DNA from: Bartonella sp. F02
Lineage (GTDB): Bacteria > Pseudomonadota > Alphaproteobacteria > Rhizobiales > Rhizobiaceae
DNA length: 64,000 bases
Assembly: GCF_026929975.1 (NCBI RefSeq)
Contig: NZ_JANHOK010000001.1
Coordinates: 124,001-188,000, forward strand
Direction: 5' to 3'
Every line of letters begins with the position of its first letter. Within the stretch, counting starts at the first letter, position 1. The notes under the pieces are model-generated. The model worked only from the letters and a program-made list of their open reading frames with translations. It made no database searches and was not told the DNA's origin. This document shows positions 49,259 through 61,044 of this stretch, piece after piece. The translations under genes and the position numbers were made by a program.

Positions 49259-49795
49259 TTATTTATGAGAGTGTGCTCCTATTATAGCATCTACGCAAAA
49301 ATCAACTTCAATTGTACCTGCTTTTTCGAATATTAATTTTGCAGTGAGTTTATCACCTTGTTGGAGAGGTTTTGAAAGTCCCATAAACATAATATGATTT
49401 CCACCGGGTTTTAGGGTGATTTCACCATTTCCTGGAATTTCGATGCCATTAGACATTTTTTCCATTTTCATAATATCATTCACAACAGCCATAGAATGAA
49501 TTTCTGTTTCTTGTACTCCTTCTACTGAAACAGCAATCAATCGGTCAGGGGTATTTCCATGGTTAATGATATAAAGATAACCACTTCCAACTTTTGCGCC
49601 TTTAGGTGTTTCACGCGTCCAAGGATGAATAATTTCTAGATTACCAAGTTGATATTGATGGGCAATTGCAGGTAACGCTGTAAAAGTGAAAATAAGAGTA
49701 CATAAGATGCCTGTGATAATTGTTTTAAGTAAATATTGCGCATAGGCAATATAGGTGAACATAATTTTTTTTGTTCTTTTGGCAATGAAGGTCAT
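49259..49795 (-). CDS. PCu(A)C periplasmic copper chaperone
   Basis: A secreted copper(I) chaperone that helps load the CuA site of cytochrome c oxidase. The metal motif is present: HSMAVVNDIMKM (His, ten residues, Met), then GGNHIMFMGL giving HxM at family spacing. Also NHGNTPDRLIAV and the family opening IHPWTRETPKGAKVGSGYL. The C-terminus has an extra His tail (GAHSHK). The N-terminus is an unusually long signal-like segment with core IITGILCTLIFTFTALPAIA. Start uncertain: I use the ATG at 49795, which has AAGGA 10 bases upstream; an ATG at 49825 is the longest option. No Sco or other copper genes are adjacent. Confidence 0.88.
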   Translation of the reverse strand: MTFIAKRTKKIMFTYIAYAQYLLKTIITGILCTLIFTFTALPAIAHQYQLGNLEIIHPWTRETPKGAKVGSGYLYIINHGNTPDRLIAVSVEGVQETEIHSMAVVNDIMKMEKMSNGIEIPGNGEITLKPGGNHIMFMGLSKPLQQGDKLTAKLIFEKAGTIEVDFCVDAIIGAHSHK

Positions 49796-50644
49796 AATTG
49801 ATGTATCCTTATTCATTAAGTTCATATTCTTTTATTTTTAGCAGAAATTTTTCTTAAAATAAAAGAAGATATTTCTAAATTATATTGATTCAGATATAAA
49901 ATAAAAAGATTGTGCGGATGCAGTATTTTTACGGTAGAGTGACTAAATAAGACTATAGAACAAAATCATTTATTTATATATTTCAAAACAGAGATGTATA
50001 TTAGTATGAATAATTGAGCAGTTGTGTCCAAAGTATCTTTTATAAAAGATAACAGTGAGTTTTTAACTCGTTGAAGTAGATTTTTCGATACTATCCTCTT
50101 AAAATTTCGAAAATCTTAATTGAGTGGTATAAGTGGTGAATATAGAAGTTATATTAATCGCTGATAAGAAAAATATTTGCTGCTTAAAGTGTGATACGGT
50201 GTAATATTTTTGGGAAATAACCTAATAAAAATTTTTAGAAGAATTTTTAACGAGATATTTTGTATTATTGTAACAGATAAATATCGAAAGCTAAAAAAGT
50301 AGATATTTTTATTTCTTTAAACTACGTAGCGCATTGAAATTTTGATGAAAACTGAAGAAATAATTTGCTATTATGCCTGTACTTGCTGTAGAAGAAATGC
50401 TTTGCAGGATTGTGAAGAGTAACAGTGCTATTTTTTAAAGAATTTTTTTAAAAATGTTTCTTTCATTGTTCTCTTGTAGGGATAAAAAGCTGTTCTTATA
50501 TACCAAACAGTAGGTCTGTTATGGCTGTTGATTTATTGTTTGTATAATAAATTTTGAATGAAGTTAGCTTTGAATGTGATAGGAGCTGTCTTGAGAAAAT
50601 GCTTGATAAAGGTTGAGATAGCTTGCTGAATGGAGATTTAAGAT
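49796..50644. other. long AT-rich region upstream of dnaK, no gene seen
   Basis: About 850 bp with no supportable gene and no tRNA-like fold by eye. It should contain the dnaK promoter, probably heat-shock type, and the copper chaperone promoter on the other strand. I could not place a sigma-32 box with confidence. GGAG at 50632-50635 is the dnaK ribosome site. Confidence 0.5.
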
Positions 50645-52540
50645 ATGGCAAAAGTAATTGGTATTGATTTGGGGACGACCAACTCTTGTGTTTCTGTGAT
50701 GGATGGTAAACAAGCGAAGGTCATTGAAAATTCAGAAGGGGCTCGAACAACGCCTTCTGTTGTTGCCTTTACCGATAGTGGTGAACGTCTTGTTGGACAA
50801 CCTGCTAAACGGCAAGCTGTGACAAATCCTGAAGGAACAATTTTTGCGGTTAAACGTCTTATTGGACGCCGCTTTGATGATCCTATGGTTGAAAAAGATA
50901 AAGCTCTTGTTCCTTATAAAATTGTGAAAGGTGACAATGGCGATGCATGGATTGAAGAAGGCGGTAAAAAATATTCTCCATCACAAATTTCTGCAATGAC
51001 TTTACAAAAAATGAAAGAAACTGCAGAATCTTATCTTGGTGAAAAAGTTGAACAAGCAGTTATTACTGTTCCTGCTTATTTCAATGATGCTCAACGTCAA
51101 GCGACAAAAGATGCTGGTAAAATTGCTGGGCTTGAAGTTTTACGGATCATTAATGAGCCTACGGCTGCTGCCTTGGCGTATGGTTTGGATAAAAAAGATG
51201 GAAAAACCATCGCTGTTTACGATCTTGGTGGTGGTACATTTGATATTTCTGTTCTTGAAATTGGAGATGGTGTTTTTGAAGTTAAATCAACCAATGGAGA
51301 TACTTTCCTAGGTGGAGAAGACTTTGATATGCGGTTAGTGAGCTATTTTGCGGATGAATTCAAGAAAGAACAAGGAATTGATCTGAAAAATGATAAATTG
51401 GCATTGCAGCGCTTAAAAGAAGCTGCTGAAAAAGCCAAAATTGAGCTTTCTTCTTCACAGCAAACAGAAATTAATTTGCCATTTATTACTGCTGATCAGT
51501 CAGGTCCTAAGCACTTAGCAATGAAGTTAACTCGGGCAAAGTTTGAATCTTTAGTTGATGATTTGGTTCGGCGCACGATCGAGCCTTGCAAGGCTGCATT
51601 AAAAGATGCAGGGTTGAATGCTGGTGAAATTGATGAGGTTGTTTTGGTAGGGGGTATGACCCGTATGCCTAAAATTCAAGAAGTGGTACAAAGCTTCTTT
51701 GGAAAAGATCCTCACAAAGGTGTTAATCCGGATGAAGTTGTTGCTATGGGAGCAGCTATTCAAGGAGGTGTATTACAAGGCGATGTGAAAGATGTGTTGC
51801 TCTTGGATGTAACGCCTTTGTCTTTAGGTATTGAAACATTAGGAGGAGTGTTTACACGTTTAATTGAACGCAATACGACTATTCCAACCAAAAAATCACA
51901 AACTTTTTCAACAGCTGACGATAATCAAAATGCAGTGACAATTCGCGTTTTTCAGGGTGAACGTGAAATGGCTAATGATAATAAATTATTAGCGCAATTT
52001 GATCTTGTTGGTATTCCACCAGCGCCACGTGGTGTTCCTCAGATTGAAGTTACCTTTGATATTGATGCAAACGGTATTGTGAATGTTTCTGCCAAAGATA
52101 AAGGAACGGGTAAAGAACATCAGATTCGTATTCAAGCATCAGGTGGTTTGAGTGATGCTGATATTGAACAGATGGTTAAAGATGCTGAGACACACGCTGC
52201 TGAAGACAAAAAGCGTCGTGAAAGTGTTGAAATTAAAAATCAAGCAGAATCTCTTATCCATTCAACTGAAAAGTCTTTGACTGATTACGGTGATAAAGTA
52301 TCTGCTGATGAAAAATCTCAGATTGAATCGGCTGTAGCTGATTTGAAAGCGTCGCTTGAAAGTGGTGATGTCGAAGAAATCAAAACAAAAATGCAGAAAT
52401 TAGCAGAAGTTAGTATGAAGCTTGGGCAAGCGATGTATGAAGCTTCTGAAGCTGCAGCAAAGGAAAATCCTGAAGCAGATACAAAAAATGATGATGTTGT
52501 TGATGCTGATTTTGAAGAAGTTAATGATAAAAATAAATAG
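50645..52540 (+). CDS. dnaK: DnaK, Hsp70 chaperone
   Basis: 631-aa Hsp70 that binds unfolded peptides in an ATP cycle with DnaJ and GrpE. The ATPase domain shows [44 protein letters not shown] and [15 protein letters not shown]. Next come the linker [15 protein letters not shown] and substrate domain, and the acidic C-terminus ends [13 protein letters not shown]. Start ATG with GGAG 9 bases upstream. A hairpin terminator lies between it and dnaJ 160 bp downstream. Confidence 0.98.
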   Translation: MAKVIGIDLGTTNSCVSVMDGKQAKVIENSEGARTTPSVVAFTDSGERLVGQPAKRQAVTNPEGTIFAVKRLIGRRFDDPMVEKDKALVPYKIVKGDNGDAWIEEGGKKYSPSQISAMTLQKMKETAESYLGEKVEQAVITVPAYFNDAQRQATKDAGKIAGLEVLRIINEPTAAALAYGLDKKDGKTIAVYDLGGGTFDISVLEIGDGVFEVKSTNGDTFLGGEDFDMRLVSYFADEFKKEQGIDLKNDKLALQRLKEAAEKAKIELSSSQQTEINLPFITADQSGPKHLAMKLTRAKFESLVDDLVRRTIEPCKAALKDAGLNAGEIDEVVLVGGMTRMPKIQEVVQSFFGKDPHKGVNPDEVVAMGAAIQGGVLQGDVKDVLLLDVTPLSLGIETLGGVFTRLIERNTTIPTKKSQTFSTADDNQNAVTIRVFQGEREMANDNKLLAQFDLVGIPPAPRGVPQIEVTFDIDANGIVNVSAKDKGTGKEHQIRIQASGGLSDADIEQMVKDAETHAAEDKKRRESVEIKNQAESLIHSTEKSLTDYGDKVSADEKSQIESAVADLKASLESGDVEEIKTKMQKLAEVSMKLGQAMYEASEAAAKENPEADTKNDDVVDADFEEVNDKNK

Positions 52541-52566
52541 TTGAAAAATATGTGTTGACTCAATAT

Positions 52567-52600
52567 AAACCCGGCCTTTGAAAATAAGGCTGGGCTTTAT
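52567..52600 (+). terminator. terminator between dnaK and dnaJ
   Basis: aaacccggcctt, 7-base loop, aaggctgggcttt, followed by att: a GC-rich stem with one G-U pair and one bulge. It sits 26 bases after dnaK and about 100 bases before dnaJ, so some dnaK transcripts should end here and reduce dnaJ expression. Confidence 0.7.
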
Positions 52601-52700
52601 TGTTTGAAAGACATTGTCTCTCTCAACTAAAAAGCATAAACTTGAAAACAAGTGTTATCTTGAAATATGAAAAAGATAACAAAAAAATTATCAGGAATAC

Positions 52701-53846
52701 ATGATGAAGATTGATTATTATGAAATTCTTGGCGTAACCCGTGATTGTAATGATAAGACGCTAAAGTCTGCATTTCGTAAGTTGGCGATGCAATATCACC
52801 CTGATCGTAATGCGGGTGATAAAGAAGCAGAACGAAAATTTAAAGAAATTGGCGAGGCTTATGAGGTTCTTAAAGATCCTCAAAAGCGTGCTGCTTACGA
52901 TCGATTTGGTCATGCGGCATTTGAGAATGGTGGTCGCGAAGGGGCAAATCCATTTAATGGATTTGCTGCAAGCGGTGGATTTGCTGATATTTTTGAAGAT
53001 TTTTTTGGCGACATTATGGGAGGTGGACATAGAAAGCGCAGTGATGGTCGTGAACGTGGAACAGATTTAAGCTATAACATGGAAGTAACTTTGGAAGAGG
53101 CTTTTGCAGGAAAATCCGCGCAAATTAATATTCCGAGTTCTATTATGTGTGATGGATGTGAAGGATCGGGTGCGAAAAAAGGATCAAAACCACAAACATG
53201 TGGTACGTGTCACGGATCTGGACGTGTTCGTACGGCTCAAGGTTTTTTTTCTATTGAAAGAACATGTTCGAGGTGTCACGGGCGAGGAGAAATGATTACA
53301 GATCCGTGTCTGAAATGTCACGGTAAAGGACGAGTTGAAGAAAGTCGTTCTCTACGAGTGAGTATTCCAGCAGGGATTGAAGATGGTACACGTATTCGTC
53401 TTTCTGGTGAAGGCGATGCAGGTATTCGTGGAGGGCCTTCTGGAGATCTTTATATTTTCCTTTCTATTAAGCCGCATGAGTTTTTTCAGCGAGATGGTGC
53501 AGATCTTCATTGTCGTGTTCCTATTTCGATGATTACGGCTGCTTTAGGAGGTGAATTTGAAGTTTCTGATCTTGAGGGTGTTAAGGTTCGTGTTAAAGTA
53601 CCAGAAGGAACTCAAAATGGGCATCAGTTTCGTTTGAAGGGTAGAGGGATGACTATATTGCGTCAACAAGCAAGAGGTGATCTTTATATTCATATTACGA
53701 TTGAAACACCACAGAATTTGACGCAAGAGCAGCGTGAACTATTGCAAAAGTTTGATAAACTTTCAAACCATGAAAATTCTCCACAGTCACATGGGTTTTT
53801 TGCGCGTATGAAAGAGTTTTTTGAAAATATTGCTGGTCAAAATTAA
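52701..53846 (+). CDS. dnaJ: DnaJ, Hsp40 co-chaperone
   Basis: 381-aa type I Hsp40. J domain at 1-70 with the HPD signature (QYHPDRN), Gly/Phe-rich linker ([20 protein letters not shown]), four zinc-finger repeats [24 protein letters not shown] and CLKCHGKG at about 148-210, then the C-terminal substrate-binding domain ([22 protein letters not shown]). Two adjacent ATG codons (52701 and 52704) can start it; AGGA lies upstream. It follows dnaK with an intervening terminator. Confidence 0.97.
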   Translation: MMKIDYYEILGVTRDCNDKTLKSAFRKLAMQYHPDRNAGDKEAERKFKEIGEAYEVLKDPQKRAAYDRFGHAAFENGGREGANPFNGFAASGGFADIFEDFFGDIMGGGHRKRSDGRERGTDLSYNMEVTLEEAFAGKSAQINIPSSIMCDGCEGSGAKKGSKPQTCGTCHGSGRVRTAQGFFSIERTCSRCHGRGEMITDPCLKCHGKGRVEESRSLRVSIPAGIEDGTRIRLSGEGDAGIRGGPSGDLYIFLSIKPHEFFQRDGADLHCRVPISMITAALGGEFEVSDLEGVKVRVKVPEGTQNGHQFRLKGRGMTILRQQARGDLYIHITIETPQNLTQEQRELLQKFDKLSNHENSPQSHGFFARMKEFFENIAGQN

Positions 53847-54605
53847 AAAACAAACTCAGAAATACGTGTTTAAAAGATGAATATTGTGAATTTTTTTATA
53901 AAAATAAAAAATGATCAATAAAATACGTTTATCATATTCTTGTTCTGTTGAATATTTAGCAGCTGTTACTTCAAAAAATAATACTTTTTTTGAAGGAGGT
54001 TGCGGTGTGTGAGAAGTCTTGTTAAGAAAAAGATATAAGATGTATATTTTCTGATGCGCTTTTCTGAAGAAAGAGTCATCAGTTATCATTGAGTTGAAAA
54101 ATAAAAAAAATCACTTTTATAGAAATTTTCAGAGCTATGAGTTTTGTGAAGTAGTTTTTTTGTCTATAAAAATATAGCCATTGTGCACAATTGAACTATT
54201 ATGTTTCTTTGTGCAATGATTATCTTCTTATCTAAATATTGTATTTTTTTATAATTTATTTCACAAAATAACGGGTCATATATAACTGTATTGTTGTGAA
54301 GAGTTTTATTATGGAGTATGTCACAGTTAATAGAGAGATTGAGATTCATTCGTTATTATAATGGTTTTCTGAAAAGTTTTTTGGATTATTCTGTTCATTT
54401 TTAGACATAAAATTATAAGATAATAGCATTTTGCACATCTATTTCGGTGAACTTTTTTGTGTTAAGTGTTGTTGGGGAGGTTGCTCTTAATGAATCTCGT
54501 GATACTTTTCAATAAAGTAAATAATCGAAAAATTGATTTAAAATTTACGTGCGCTTTTTCTCACTTCCATTAAGAGAAGGTAAAAATGATGAGGAGATTC
54601 TTTTG
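53847..54605. other. AT-rich region between dnaJ and argB, no gene seen
   Basis: About 760 bp without a supportable gene. A textbook ribosome site AAGGAGGT (53993-54000) is followed by a GTG and only six codons before a stop (VCEKSC), noted separately. The frame of argB is open upstream to a GTG at 54549, but the better start is 54606. No tRNA or strong hairpin was recognised. Confidence 0.5.
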
Positions 54606-55511
54606 ATGGATAATGTTGAAAACGTTGCTGTAGATGCTTTTGAACAACAAGCGGAGTTTCTGTCGTCTGCTTTACCTTATATGCAAAAATATGAAAATGA
54701 AACCGTTGTTGTAAAATATGGCGGGCATGCTATGGGTGATCCTGCTTTAGGGAAGGCGTTTGCGCGAGATATTGCTTTGCTAAAACAATCAGGGATTAAT
54801 CCTATTGTTGTGCATGGTGGGGGGCCTCAAATTGCTGAGATTTTAATGAAAATGGGAATTGAATCGCGATTTGAAAATGGTTTACGTGTGACGGATGAAA
54901 AAATCGTTGAAGTAGTTGAGATGGTTTTGGCAGGTTCCATTAATAAAGAAATTGTTGCTCTCATTAATGCTGAAGGTGAGTGGGCAATAGGACTTTGTGG
55001 CAAGGATGGCAATATGGTTTTTGCCGAAAAAGCCTATAAAACAACGATAGATCCTGATTCAAATATTGAACGTGTGCTAGATTTGGGTTTTGTTGGTGAG
55101 CCTGTTGAAATTGATCGAACATTATTGGATCTGTTAGCGTGTTCTGAAATGATCCCTGTTATTGCTCCTGTTGCGCCCGGACGTGATGGTCAAACCTATA
55201 ATATTAATGCTGATGTTTTTGCTGGAGCTATTGCTGGTGCAGTAGAAGCTAAACGTCTTTTGTTTTTGACGGATGTTCCTGGTGTATTGGATCAAGAAGG
55301 TAGGATTTTAAAGGAATTAACAATTACTGAAGCTAAAAATCTTATCAAAAATGGAACAATTACCGGAGGAATGATTCCAAAAGTAGAAACGTGTATTGAA
55401 GCAATTCAAACTGGCGTAGAAGGTGTTGTTATCCTGAATGGCAAGGCTCCTCATTCTGTTTTACTTGAACTTTTTACGGAACATGGAGCAGGAACACTTA
55501 TTGTTTCGTAA
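54606..55511 (+). CDS. argB: acetylglutamate kinase
   Basis: Phosphorylates N-acetylglutamate, the second step of arginine (ornithine) synthesis. 301 aa from the ATG at 54606, with GAGGAG 9 bases upstream; a longer frame from GTG 54549 adds residues not typical of the family. Amino-acid kinase fold: [11 protein letters not shown] near 37, [69 protein letters not shown]. In rhizobia engB usually precedes argB; here a gene-less gap does. It is followed after about 35 bp by the EamA transporter gene. Confidence 0.95.
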   Translation: MDNVENVAVDAFEQQAEFLSSALPYMQKYENETVVVKYGGHAMGDPALGKAFARDIALLKQSGINPIVVHGGGPQIAEILMKMGIESRFENGLRVTDEKIVEVVEMVLAGSINKEIVALINAEGEWAIGLCGKDGNMVFAEKAYKTTIDPDSNIERVLDLGFVGEPVEIDRTLLDLLACSEMIPVIAPVAPGRDGQTYNINADVFAGAIAGAVEAKRLLFLTDVPGVLDQEGRILKELTITEAKNLIKNGTITGGMIPKVETCIEAIQTGVEGVVILNGKAPHSVLLELFTEHGAGTLIVS

Positions 55512-55546
55512 AATAATGTGAAATGAATTTAAGAATGGAGCTTTTC

Positions 55547-56446
55547 ATGACTGAAATAGAACAGGTGAAACGTCCTTTATTTAGTAAGCAAGAATTAGCA
55601 TTATTTGCAGCAACAATACTTTGGGGTATTACGTTTTTAATTATTCATATTGCGGTACGTTATAGTGGTCCTCTTTTTTTTGTTGGTTTTCGTTTTATGG
55701 TTGCAGCATTCATATCGGGGATGATTTTTGGTCGCTCTATGAAAAATTTAACTCTTTATGAGGTTTTTGCTGGACTGTGCATTGGTTTAGGAATGTTTTT
55801 TGGATATGCGTTACAGGCAGCAGGGCTTCAGACAATTATCAGTAGTCAATCTGCCTTGATTACAGCGCTTTATGTGCCAATAGTGCCAATTTTACAATGG
55901 ATTTTTTTAAAAAAATTACCTCATTTGTTAAGTTGGATTGGTATTACTTTTTCGTTTATAGGACTTGTATTCGTTTCGGGACAAGGTTTGGACGGTATTA
56001 ATTTTTCAAAAGGTGAAATTTTCACTTTATTAGGTGCTTTAGCGATTGCTGGAGAGGTCATTTTGATTGGACTTTTTGCAAGAAAGGTTGATAGTCGGCG
56101 TGTAACAATTATACAGTTGTTTTTTTGTGGTCTTTTTTCATTTCTTTCTATGCCTCTGATAGGTGAAAAGATTCCTGATTTTTCATGGGTATGGTTTAAT
56201 GTGGGGATAACGTTGGCATTGATGAGTGCGGTCATTCAATTGACTATGAATTGGGCACAAAAATCTATTTCACCCACTCGTGCAACACTTATTTATGCAG
56301 GGGAACCTGTTTGGGCTGGGATTGTTGGACGTTTGGCTGGTGAGCGTTTATCCTCTTCTGCTTTATTTGGAGGTCTTCTTATTTTTATTGGGATTGTTGT
56401 TGCTCAACTGAAATTTTCACCACAGAGTGACGAAGAAAACAATTGA
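55547..56446 (+). CDS. EamA/DMT-family transporter (RhaT-like)
   Basis: A 299-aa inner-membrane protein with about ten predicted membrane helices in two EamA repeats (LALFAATILWGITFLIIHIA, then FVGFRFMVAAFISGMIFG; second repeat from GEIFTLLGALAIAGEVILIG, ending LFGGLLIFIGIVVAQLKF). Such carriers export or import metabolites, often amino acids or purines; substrate unknown. I prefer the ATG at 55547 (MTEIEQ), with GGAG six bases upstream, over the ATG at 55523. The close spacing to argB suggests co-transcription. Confidence 0.87.
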   Translation: MTEIEQVKRPLFSKQELALFAATILWGITFLIIHIAVRYSGPLFFVGFRFMVAAFISGMIFGRSMKNLTLYEVFAGLCIGLGMFFGYALQAAGLQTIISSQSALITALYVPIVPILQWIFLKKLPHLLSWIGITFSFIGLVFVSGQGLDGINFSKGEIFTLLGALAIAGEVILIGLFARKVDSRRVTIIQLFFCGLFSFLSMPLIGEKIPDFSWVWFNVGITLALMSAVIQLTMNWAQKSISPTRATLIYAGEPVWAGIVGRLAGERLSSSALFGGLLIFIGIVVAQLKFSPQSDEENN

Positions 56447-56574
56447 AAATATTGATTATATTGTTGAGAAGAGAGTTTTCTGATCAGGGTGATTTTTCAT
56501 TAACTTTTTTACGGTTTATAGAGATATGTAATTGACCTTTGCGTTTTGTGTTATTCTTTGCTAAAGCGCATTAT

Positions 56575-58380
56575 ATGACAGTAGATCGCAATCACATTCG
56601 TAATTTTTCCATTGTGGCTCACATTGATCACGGGAAGTCAACCTTGGCTGATCGTTTGATACAAATGACGGGTGGTCTTGATACACGGGAGATGAAGGAT
56701 CAGGTTCTTGATTCTATGGACATTGAACGTGAACGTGGGATTACCATTAAAGCTCAAACTGTTCGTTTACATTATAAAGCTAAAAATGGTGAAATTTATA
56801 TTCTCAATCTTATTGATACACCTGGTCACGTTGATTTTGCTTATGAAGTGTCACGTTCTTTGGCCGCTTGTGAGGGATCGTTGTTAGTGGTTGATGCAAG
56901 TCAAGGGGTAGAGGCACAAACATTGGCGAATGTTTATCAGGCTATTGATAATTCTCATGAATTGGTTGTTGTTCTCAATAAGGTAGATCTTCCCGCTGCA
57001 GAACCGGAGCGTGTGAAGGAACAAATTGAAGATGTGGTTGGGATCGATGCGTCTGAAGCATTAGAAATATCAGCAAAAACAGGTTTAGGGATTATTGATG
57101 TTTTGGAAGCAATTGTTACACAATTGCCATCTCCACGTGTAGGTGATGCTGAAAAACCTTTGAAAGCGATGTTGGTTGATAGTTGGTACGATGCTTATCT
57201 CGGCGTTATTGTTTTGGTTCGAGTCGTTGATGGTGTGTTGAAAAAAGGCCAAACTATTCGCATGATGGGTACAGGGGCAAAATATCCGGTTGAACGTGTT
57301 GGTGTGTTTACTCCAAAAATGGTTCAGGTTGATGAATTAGGGCCAGGAGAGATTGGTTTTATAACAGCTTCTATTAAAGAGGTCGCGGATACACGTGTTG
57401 GAGACACTATTACTGAAGAACGTCGTCTTTGTGAAGAAGCATTACCTGGTTTTAAACCGGCTCAGCCTGTTGTCTTTTGCGGTCTTTTTCCAGTTGATGC
57501 AGCTGACTTTGATGATTTACGCGCTGCTATGGGGAAATTGCGTTTAAATGATGCTAGTTTTTCTTTTGAAATGGAAACATCAGCTGCTTTAGGTTTTGGT
57601 TTTCGTTGTGGCTTTTTAGGGCTTCTTCATCTTGAAATTATTCAAGAGCGACTAGAGCGTGAATTTAATTTGGATTTAATTGCGACAGCACCTTCTGTTG
57701 TTTATCGTATGAATATGAATGATGGCTCTGTTAAGGAATTACATAACCCAACGGATATGCCGGATATTGTTAAAATTTCTTCTATTGAAGAGCCATGGAT
57801 TCGCGCAACAATTATGACACCGAGTGATTATCTTGGAGCAGTTTTAGAGCTTTGCCAAGAACGACGTGGATTGCAAGTTAATTTGTCCTATGTTGGGGCA
57901 CGTGCAATGGTGACATATGATTTGCCTTTAAATGAAGTTGTTTTTGATTTTTACGACCGTTTAAAATCAATCTCAAAGGGGTATGCTTCTTTCGATTATC
58001 AAATGACTGATTATTCTGAAGGTGATTTGGTTAAAATGTCGATTTTAGTCAATGGTGAGTCTGTTGATGCATTGTCGATGCTTGTGCATCGTAGTATAGC
58101 AGAAAAGCGTGGACGAGCATTGTGCGAAAAACTAAAAGATCTTATTCCTCAACATATGTTTCAGATTCCGATTCAAGCAGCAATTGGTGGTAAAATTATT
58201 GCTCGCGAAACTGTGCGTGCTTTACGTAAAGATGTGACGGCTAAATGTTACGGTGGTGATGTTACGCGTAAACGCAAATTGTTGGAAAAGCAAAAAGAAG
58301 GTAAAAAACGAATGCGGCAATTCGGAAAGGTAGAAATTCCGCAGTCAGCTTTTATCGAAGCGCTTAAAATGAGTAAGTAA
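56575..58380 (+). CDS. lepA: LepA (EF-4) ribosomal GTPase
   Basis: Translation GTPase that acts on the ribosome. 601 aa from the ATG at 56575 ([20 protein letters not shown]); an upstream non-ATG extension to 56539 is not family-like. G1 [14 protein letters not shown], switch [21 protein letters not shown]4 [13 protein letters not shown]5 ISAKTGLG, elongation-factor domains, and the LepA-specific C-terminus with [28 protein letters not shown]. All conserved motifs are intact. Confidence 0.97.
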   Translation: MTVDRNHIRNFSIVAHIDHGKSTLADRLIQMTGGLDTREMKDQVLDSMDIERERGITIKAQTVRLHYKAKNGEIYILNLIDTPGHVDFAYEVSRSLAACEGSLLVVDASQGVEAQTLANVYQAIDNSHELVVVLNKVDLPAAEPERVKEQIEDVVGIDASEALEISAKTGLGIIDVLEAIVTQLPSPRVGDAEKPLKAMLVDSWYDAYLGVIVLVRVVDGVLKKGQTIRMMGTGAKYPVERVGVFTPKMVQVDELGPGEIGFITASIKEVADTRVGDTITEERRLCEEALPGFKPAQPVVFCGLFPVDAADFDDLRAAMGKLRLNDASFSFEMETSAALGFGFRCGFLGLLHLEIIQERLEREFNLDLIATAPSVVYRMNMNDGSVKELHNPTDMPDIVKISSIEEPWIRATIMTPSDYLGAVLELCQERRGLQVNLSYVGARAMVTYDLPLNEVVFDFYDRLKSISKGYASFDYQMTDYSEGDLVKMSILVNGESVDALSMLVHRSIAEKRGRALCEKLKDLIPQHMFQIPIQAAIGGKIIARETVRALRKDVTAKCYGGDVTRKRKLLEKQKEGKKRMRQFGKVEIPQSAFIEALKMSK

Positions 58381-58442
58381 TGTCAAAATAAAAGTGTTTT
58401 TGTTTTGATATTGAACAGACTGCGGATTTTTAAAAATTTCTT

Positions 58443-59291
58443 TTAATCACGCAAAAGATCATTAATAGATGTCTTTTCTCTCGTTTTTTGGTCAACACGT
58501 TTAACAATAACAGCGCAATAAAGGTGAGGACCGGCTTCACCATTTGGAAGTGGTTTTCCAGGGATTGAACCTGAGACAACAACAGAATAAGCGGGAACTT
58601 CACCTATAAAAATTTCACCTGTTGTACGATCGATAATTTTGGTTGATTTTCCAATAAAAACACCCATGCCTAAAACAGCACCTTCACGAATAATGCAACC
58701 TTCTACAACTTCGGAACGTGCACCGATAAAACAATGATCTTCAATGATCGTTGGGTTTGCTTGGAGTGGTTCCAAAACTCCTCCAATGCCGACACCACCA
58801 GAAAGGTGAACATGTTTTCCGATTTGTGCACAAGAACCAACCGTAGCCCATGTATCAACCATTGTTCCTTCACCTACATAAGCGCCAAGATTAACAAAAG
58901 ATGGCATCAAGACAACATTGGATGCAATATAAGCAGAGTGACGTACGATGGCTCCTGGAACTGAGCGAAAATCAGCTTGCTTAAAATCAGCTTCTTGCCA
59001 CCCAGAAAATTTTGAAGGAACCTTATCCCACCAAAATGATTCACTTGCTCCACCAGTAATGATACGTGTAGAGTTGAGGCGAAAGGAAAGAAGAATCGCT
59101 TTTTTTAACCATTGATGAACATGCCATTGACCATTCTGTTGTCGTTCTGCTACGCGAATTTCACCTTTATCGAGAAGATTTAATACATATTCAACGCTAT
59201 CACGTATTTCACCTTTTGTAGCAGTATTGACAGTATCACGATTATTGAATGCTTTTTCAATGATCGTTTCAAGTTGTATGAGATTATGCAT
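58443..59291 (-). CDS. dapD: 2,3,4,5-tetrahydropyridine-2,6-dicarboxylate N-succinyltransferase
   Basis: Succinylates tetrahydrodipicolinate in the succinylase branch of lysine/DAP synthesis, feeding dapE elsewhere in this window. 282 aa: N-terminal helical domain, left-handed beta helix of hexapeptide repeats ([60 protein letters not shown]) and the C-terminal [22 protein letters not shown] at 59291. Convergent with lepA, divergent from the LOG-family gene. Confidence 0.97.
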   Translation of the reverse strand: MHNLIQLETIIEKAFNNRDTVNTATKGEIRDSVEYVLNLLDKGEIRVAERQQNGQWHVHQWLKKAILLSFRLNSTRIITGGASESFWWDKVPSKFSGWQEADFKQADFRSVPGAIVRHSAYIASNVVLMPSFVNLGAYVGEGTMVDTWATVGSCAQIGKHVHLSGGVGIGGVLEPLQANPTIIEDHCFIGARSEVVEGCIIREGAVLGMGVFIGKSTKIIDRTTGEIFIGEVPAYSVVVSGSIPGKPLPNGEAGPHLYCAVIVKRVDQKTREKTSINDLLRD

Positions 59292-59402
59292 TGCTCAGAT
59301 TCCGTTAAAATTAAAGGTGTCAAGATTTATTATTTATGACCTACGCGAAGAAAAGAATACAGTCAATAAACTGAATAGAGGAAAATGTAGGAGTATTGTG
59401 TA

Positions 59403-60260
59403 GTGAAAAAATATAATAGAATGATAAAAAAAGAAAAAAAATCGATCGAGCTCTCTTATTCTCAAGAAGTGCCACAACAGGAAAATAAAATATCTAATAC
59501 CCCTCAAATGCGTTCGCCGACTTATCGTTTAGCTTATGTAGACCAAGAATTTATGATGCGTCCTGAATTGCGTTCACAACGGATTAGTCTTGAATTTTTG
59601 AAACCAGAAATGACTCTTGAGGAATACGGTATTCAATCAACCGTTGTATTGTTTGGTGGAGCACGTATTCCTGCACCTGGGCGAGATGCAGGGGCTGCAA
59701 AAAACGAAATACAAGAAAAAAATTTGCGAGCAATGTCGCATTATTATGATGAAGCAAGAGAGTTTGCACGTTTGTGTTCGCGTTATGCTGCTACGACACA
59801 GTATCGTGAATTTGTGATTGTTACAGGAGGAGGGCCAGGTGTCATGGAGGCTGGAAATCGTGGTGCTGCTGATGTTGGTGCTCCAACGATTGGTTTGAAT
59901 GTTATTTTACCGCATGAGCAAGTCCCTAATGCTTATGTGACGCCTCATTTGTGTTTTAATTTTCATTATTTAGGGATGCGCAAAATGCATTTTTTAAGGC
60001 GAGCAAAAGCAGTAGTTATTTTTCCTGGTGGATTTGGGACTTTGGATGAATTATTTGAAACACTCACTTTAATACAGACAAGACGTATGGAACGCGTTCC
60101 AATTTTAATGTTTGGCAGGGAATTTTGGGACAATTTGATTAATTTTAATTATTTGTCTGAGCAAGGTACAATTTCTCCTTCTGATATTAATTTAATGACA
60201 TTTGTTAATACAGCAAAAGAAGCTTTTGAAGAAATTTGTGCTTTTTATAAACTTGCATAA
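59403..60260 (+). CDS. LOG-family (TIGR00730) Rossmann-fold protein, probable nucleoside-5'-monophosphate phosphoribohydrolase
   Basis: A 285-aa protein of the family often mis-named lysine decarboxylase. Both hallmark motifs are present: GGGPGVMEAGNRGA and PGGFGTLDELFETLTLIQTR, the latter the PGGxGTxxE signature of LOG phosphoribohydrolases that release cytokinin-like bases or act in nucleotide salvage. An N-terminal extension of about 75 residues precedes the core (FGGARIPAPGRDA). The start codon is GTG at 59403; an in-frame ATG lies 18 bases on. It is divergent from dapD. Physiological substrate unknown. Confidence 0.87.
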   Translation: MKKYNRMIKKEKKSIELSYSQEVPQQENKISNTPQMRSPTYRLAYVDQEFMMRPELRSQRISLEFLKPEMTLEEYGIQSTVVLFGGARIPAPGRDAGAAKNEIQEKNLRAMSHYYDEAREFARLCSRYAATTQYREFVIVTGGGPGVMEAGNRGAADVGAPTIGLNVILPHEQVPNAYVTPHLCFNFHYLGMRKMHFLRRAKAVVIFPGGFGTLDELFETLTLIQTRRMERVPILMFGREFWDNLINFNYLSEQGTISPSDINLMTFVNTAKEAFEEICAFYKLA

Positions 60261-60299
60261 TCTTTTTTGAAAGTGAGAGAAAAAATATTTTAAGGAGAG

Positions 60300-61043
60300 T
60301 TAATAATCAACTTTCGTTAAATAAAGACCTGAAGGAGGAGCAACCATTCCACAACGTGCGCGATCTTTAGCATGGAGAGCATTTTCAAGATCTTGAATTG
60401 TCCAGCGTCCGATGCCAACTTCCATGAGGCTTCCGGCAAATGAACGGATTTGATGATGCAAAAAAGAACGAGCACGTGCGTAAAGGAGAATTTCCTCTCC
60501 TTCTCTTTGTACATCTAAGCATTCAAGAGTACGAATAGGACTTTTGGCTTGACAGTGTGCTGATCTAAAAGTTGTAAAGTCATGTCGTCCTACAAGTTTT
60601 TGGGCAGCTTCATGCATTGCTTCAGCATTGAGAGGTTTTGGCACCCACCATACGCGTTTGGCATTTAGAGCTGGTGGAGAGCGACGGTTAAGAATTTTAA
60701 AAAGATAATAGCGTTTAGTGGCAGAAAATCGTGCATCAAAGCTTTCAGGAACGTTTTGTACATTGAGAATTGAAATATCTTCATTTTGTTGCCGCAAGTG
60801 AGCATTAAGTGCATCACGTACAGTATTAGAAGGCCAATTTTTTGAGAAATCAATATGAGCAACTTGTCCTGTTGCATGGACACCTGCATCAGTTCTACCG
60901 GCTGTCGTGATGGTTAATTGTTGACCACTAAAATGAAAAATTGCTTGCTCAATAGCACCTTGTATAGTGCGAAGTTGTGCTTGACGTTGCCATCCAGCAT
61001 AATTTGAACCATCATATTCGAGAGTGAGTTTAAAACGTGGCAT
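60300..61043 (-). CDS. truA: tRNA pseudouridine(38-40) synthase TruA
   Basis: Makes pseudouridine at positions 38-40 of tRNA anticodon arms. 247 aa from the ATG at 61043 ([21 protein letters not shown]), which fits the family N-terminus; a longer frame to 61106 only overlaps fmt. Catalytic Asp in [46 protein letters not shown] and [13 protein letters not shown] follow. Last gene of the def-fmt-truA operon, starting one base from the fmt stop. Confidence 0.96.
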   Translation of the reverse strand: MPRFKLTLEYDGSNYAGWQRQAQLRTIQGAIEQAIFHFSGQQLTITTAGRTDAGVHATGQVAHIDFSKNWPSNTVRDALNAHLRQQNEDISILNVQNVPESFDARFSATKRYYLFKILNRRSPPALNAKRVWWVPKPLNAEAMHEAAQKLVGRHDFTTFRSAHCQAKSPIRTLECLDVQREGEEILLYARARSFLHHQIRSFAGSLMEVGIGRWTIQDLENALHAKDRARCGMVAPPSGLYLTKVDY

Positions 61044-61044
61044 G

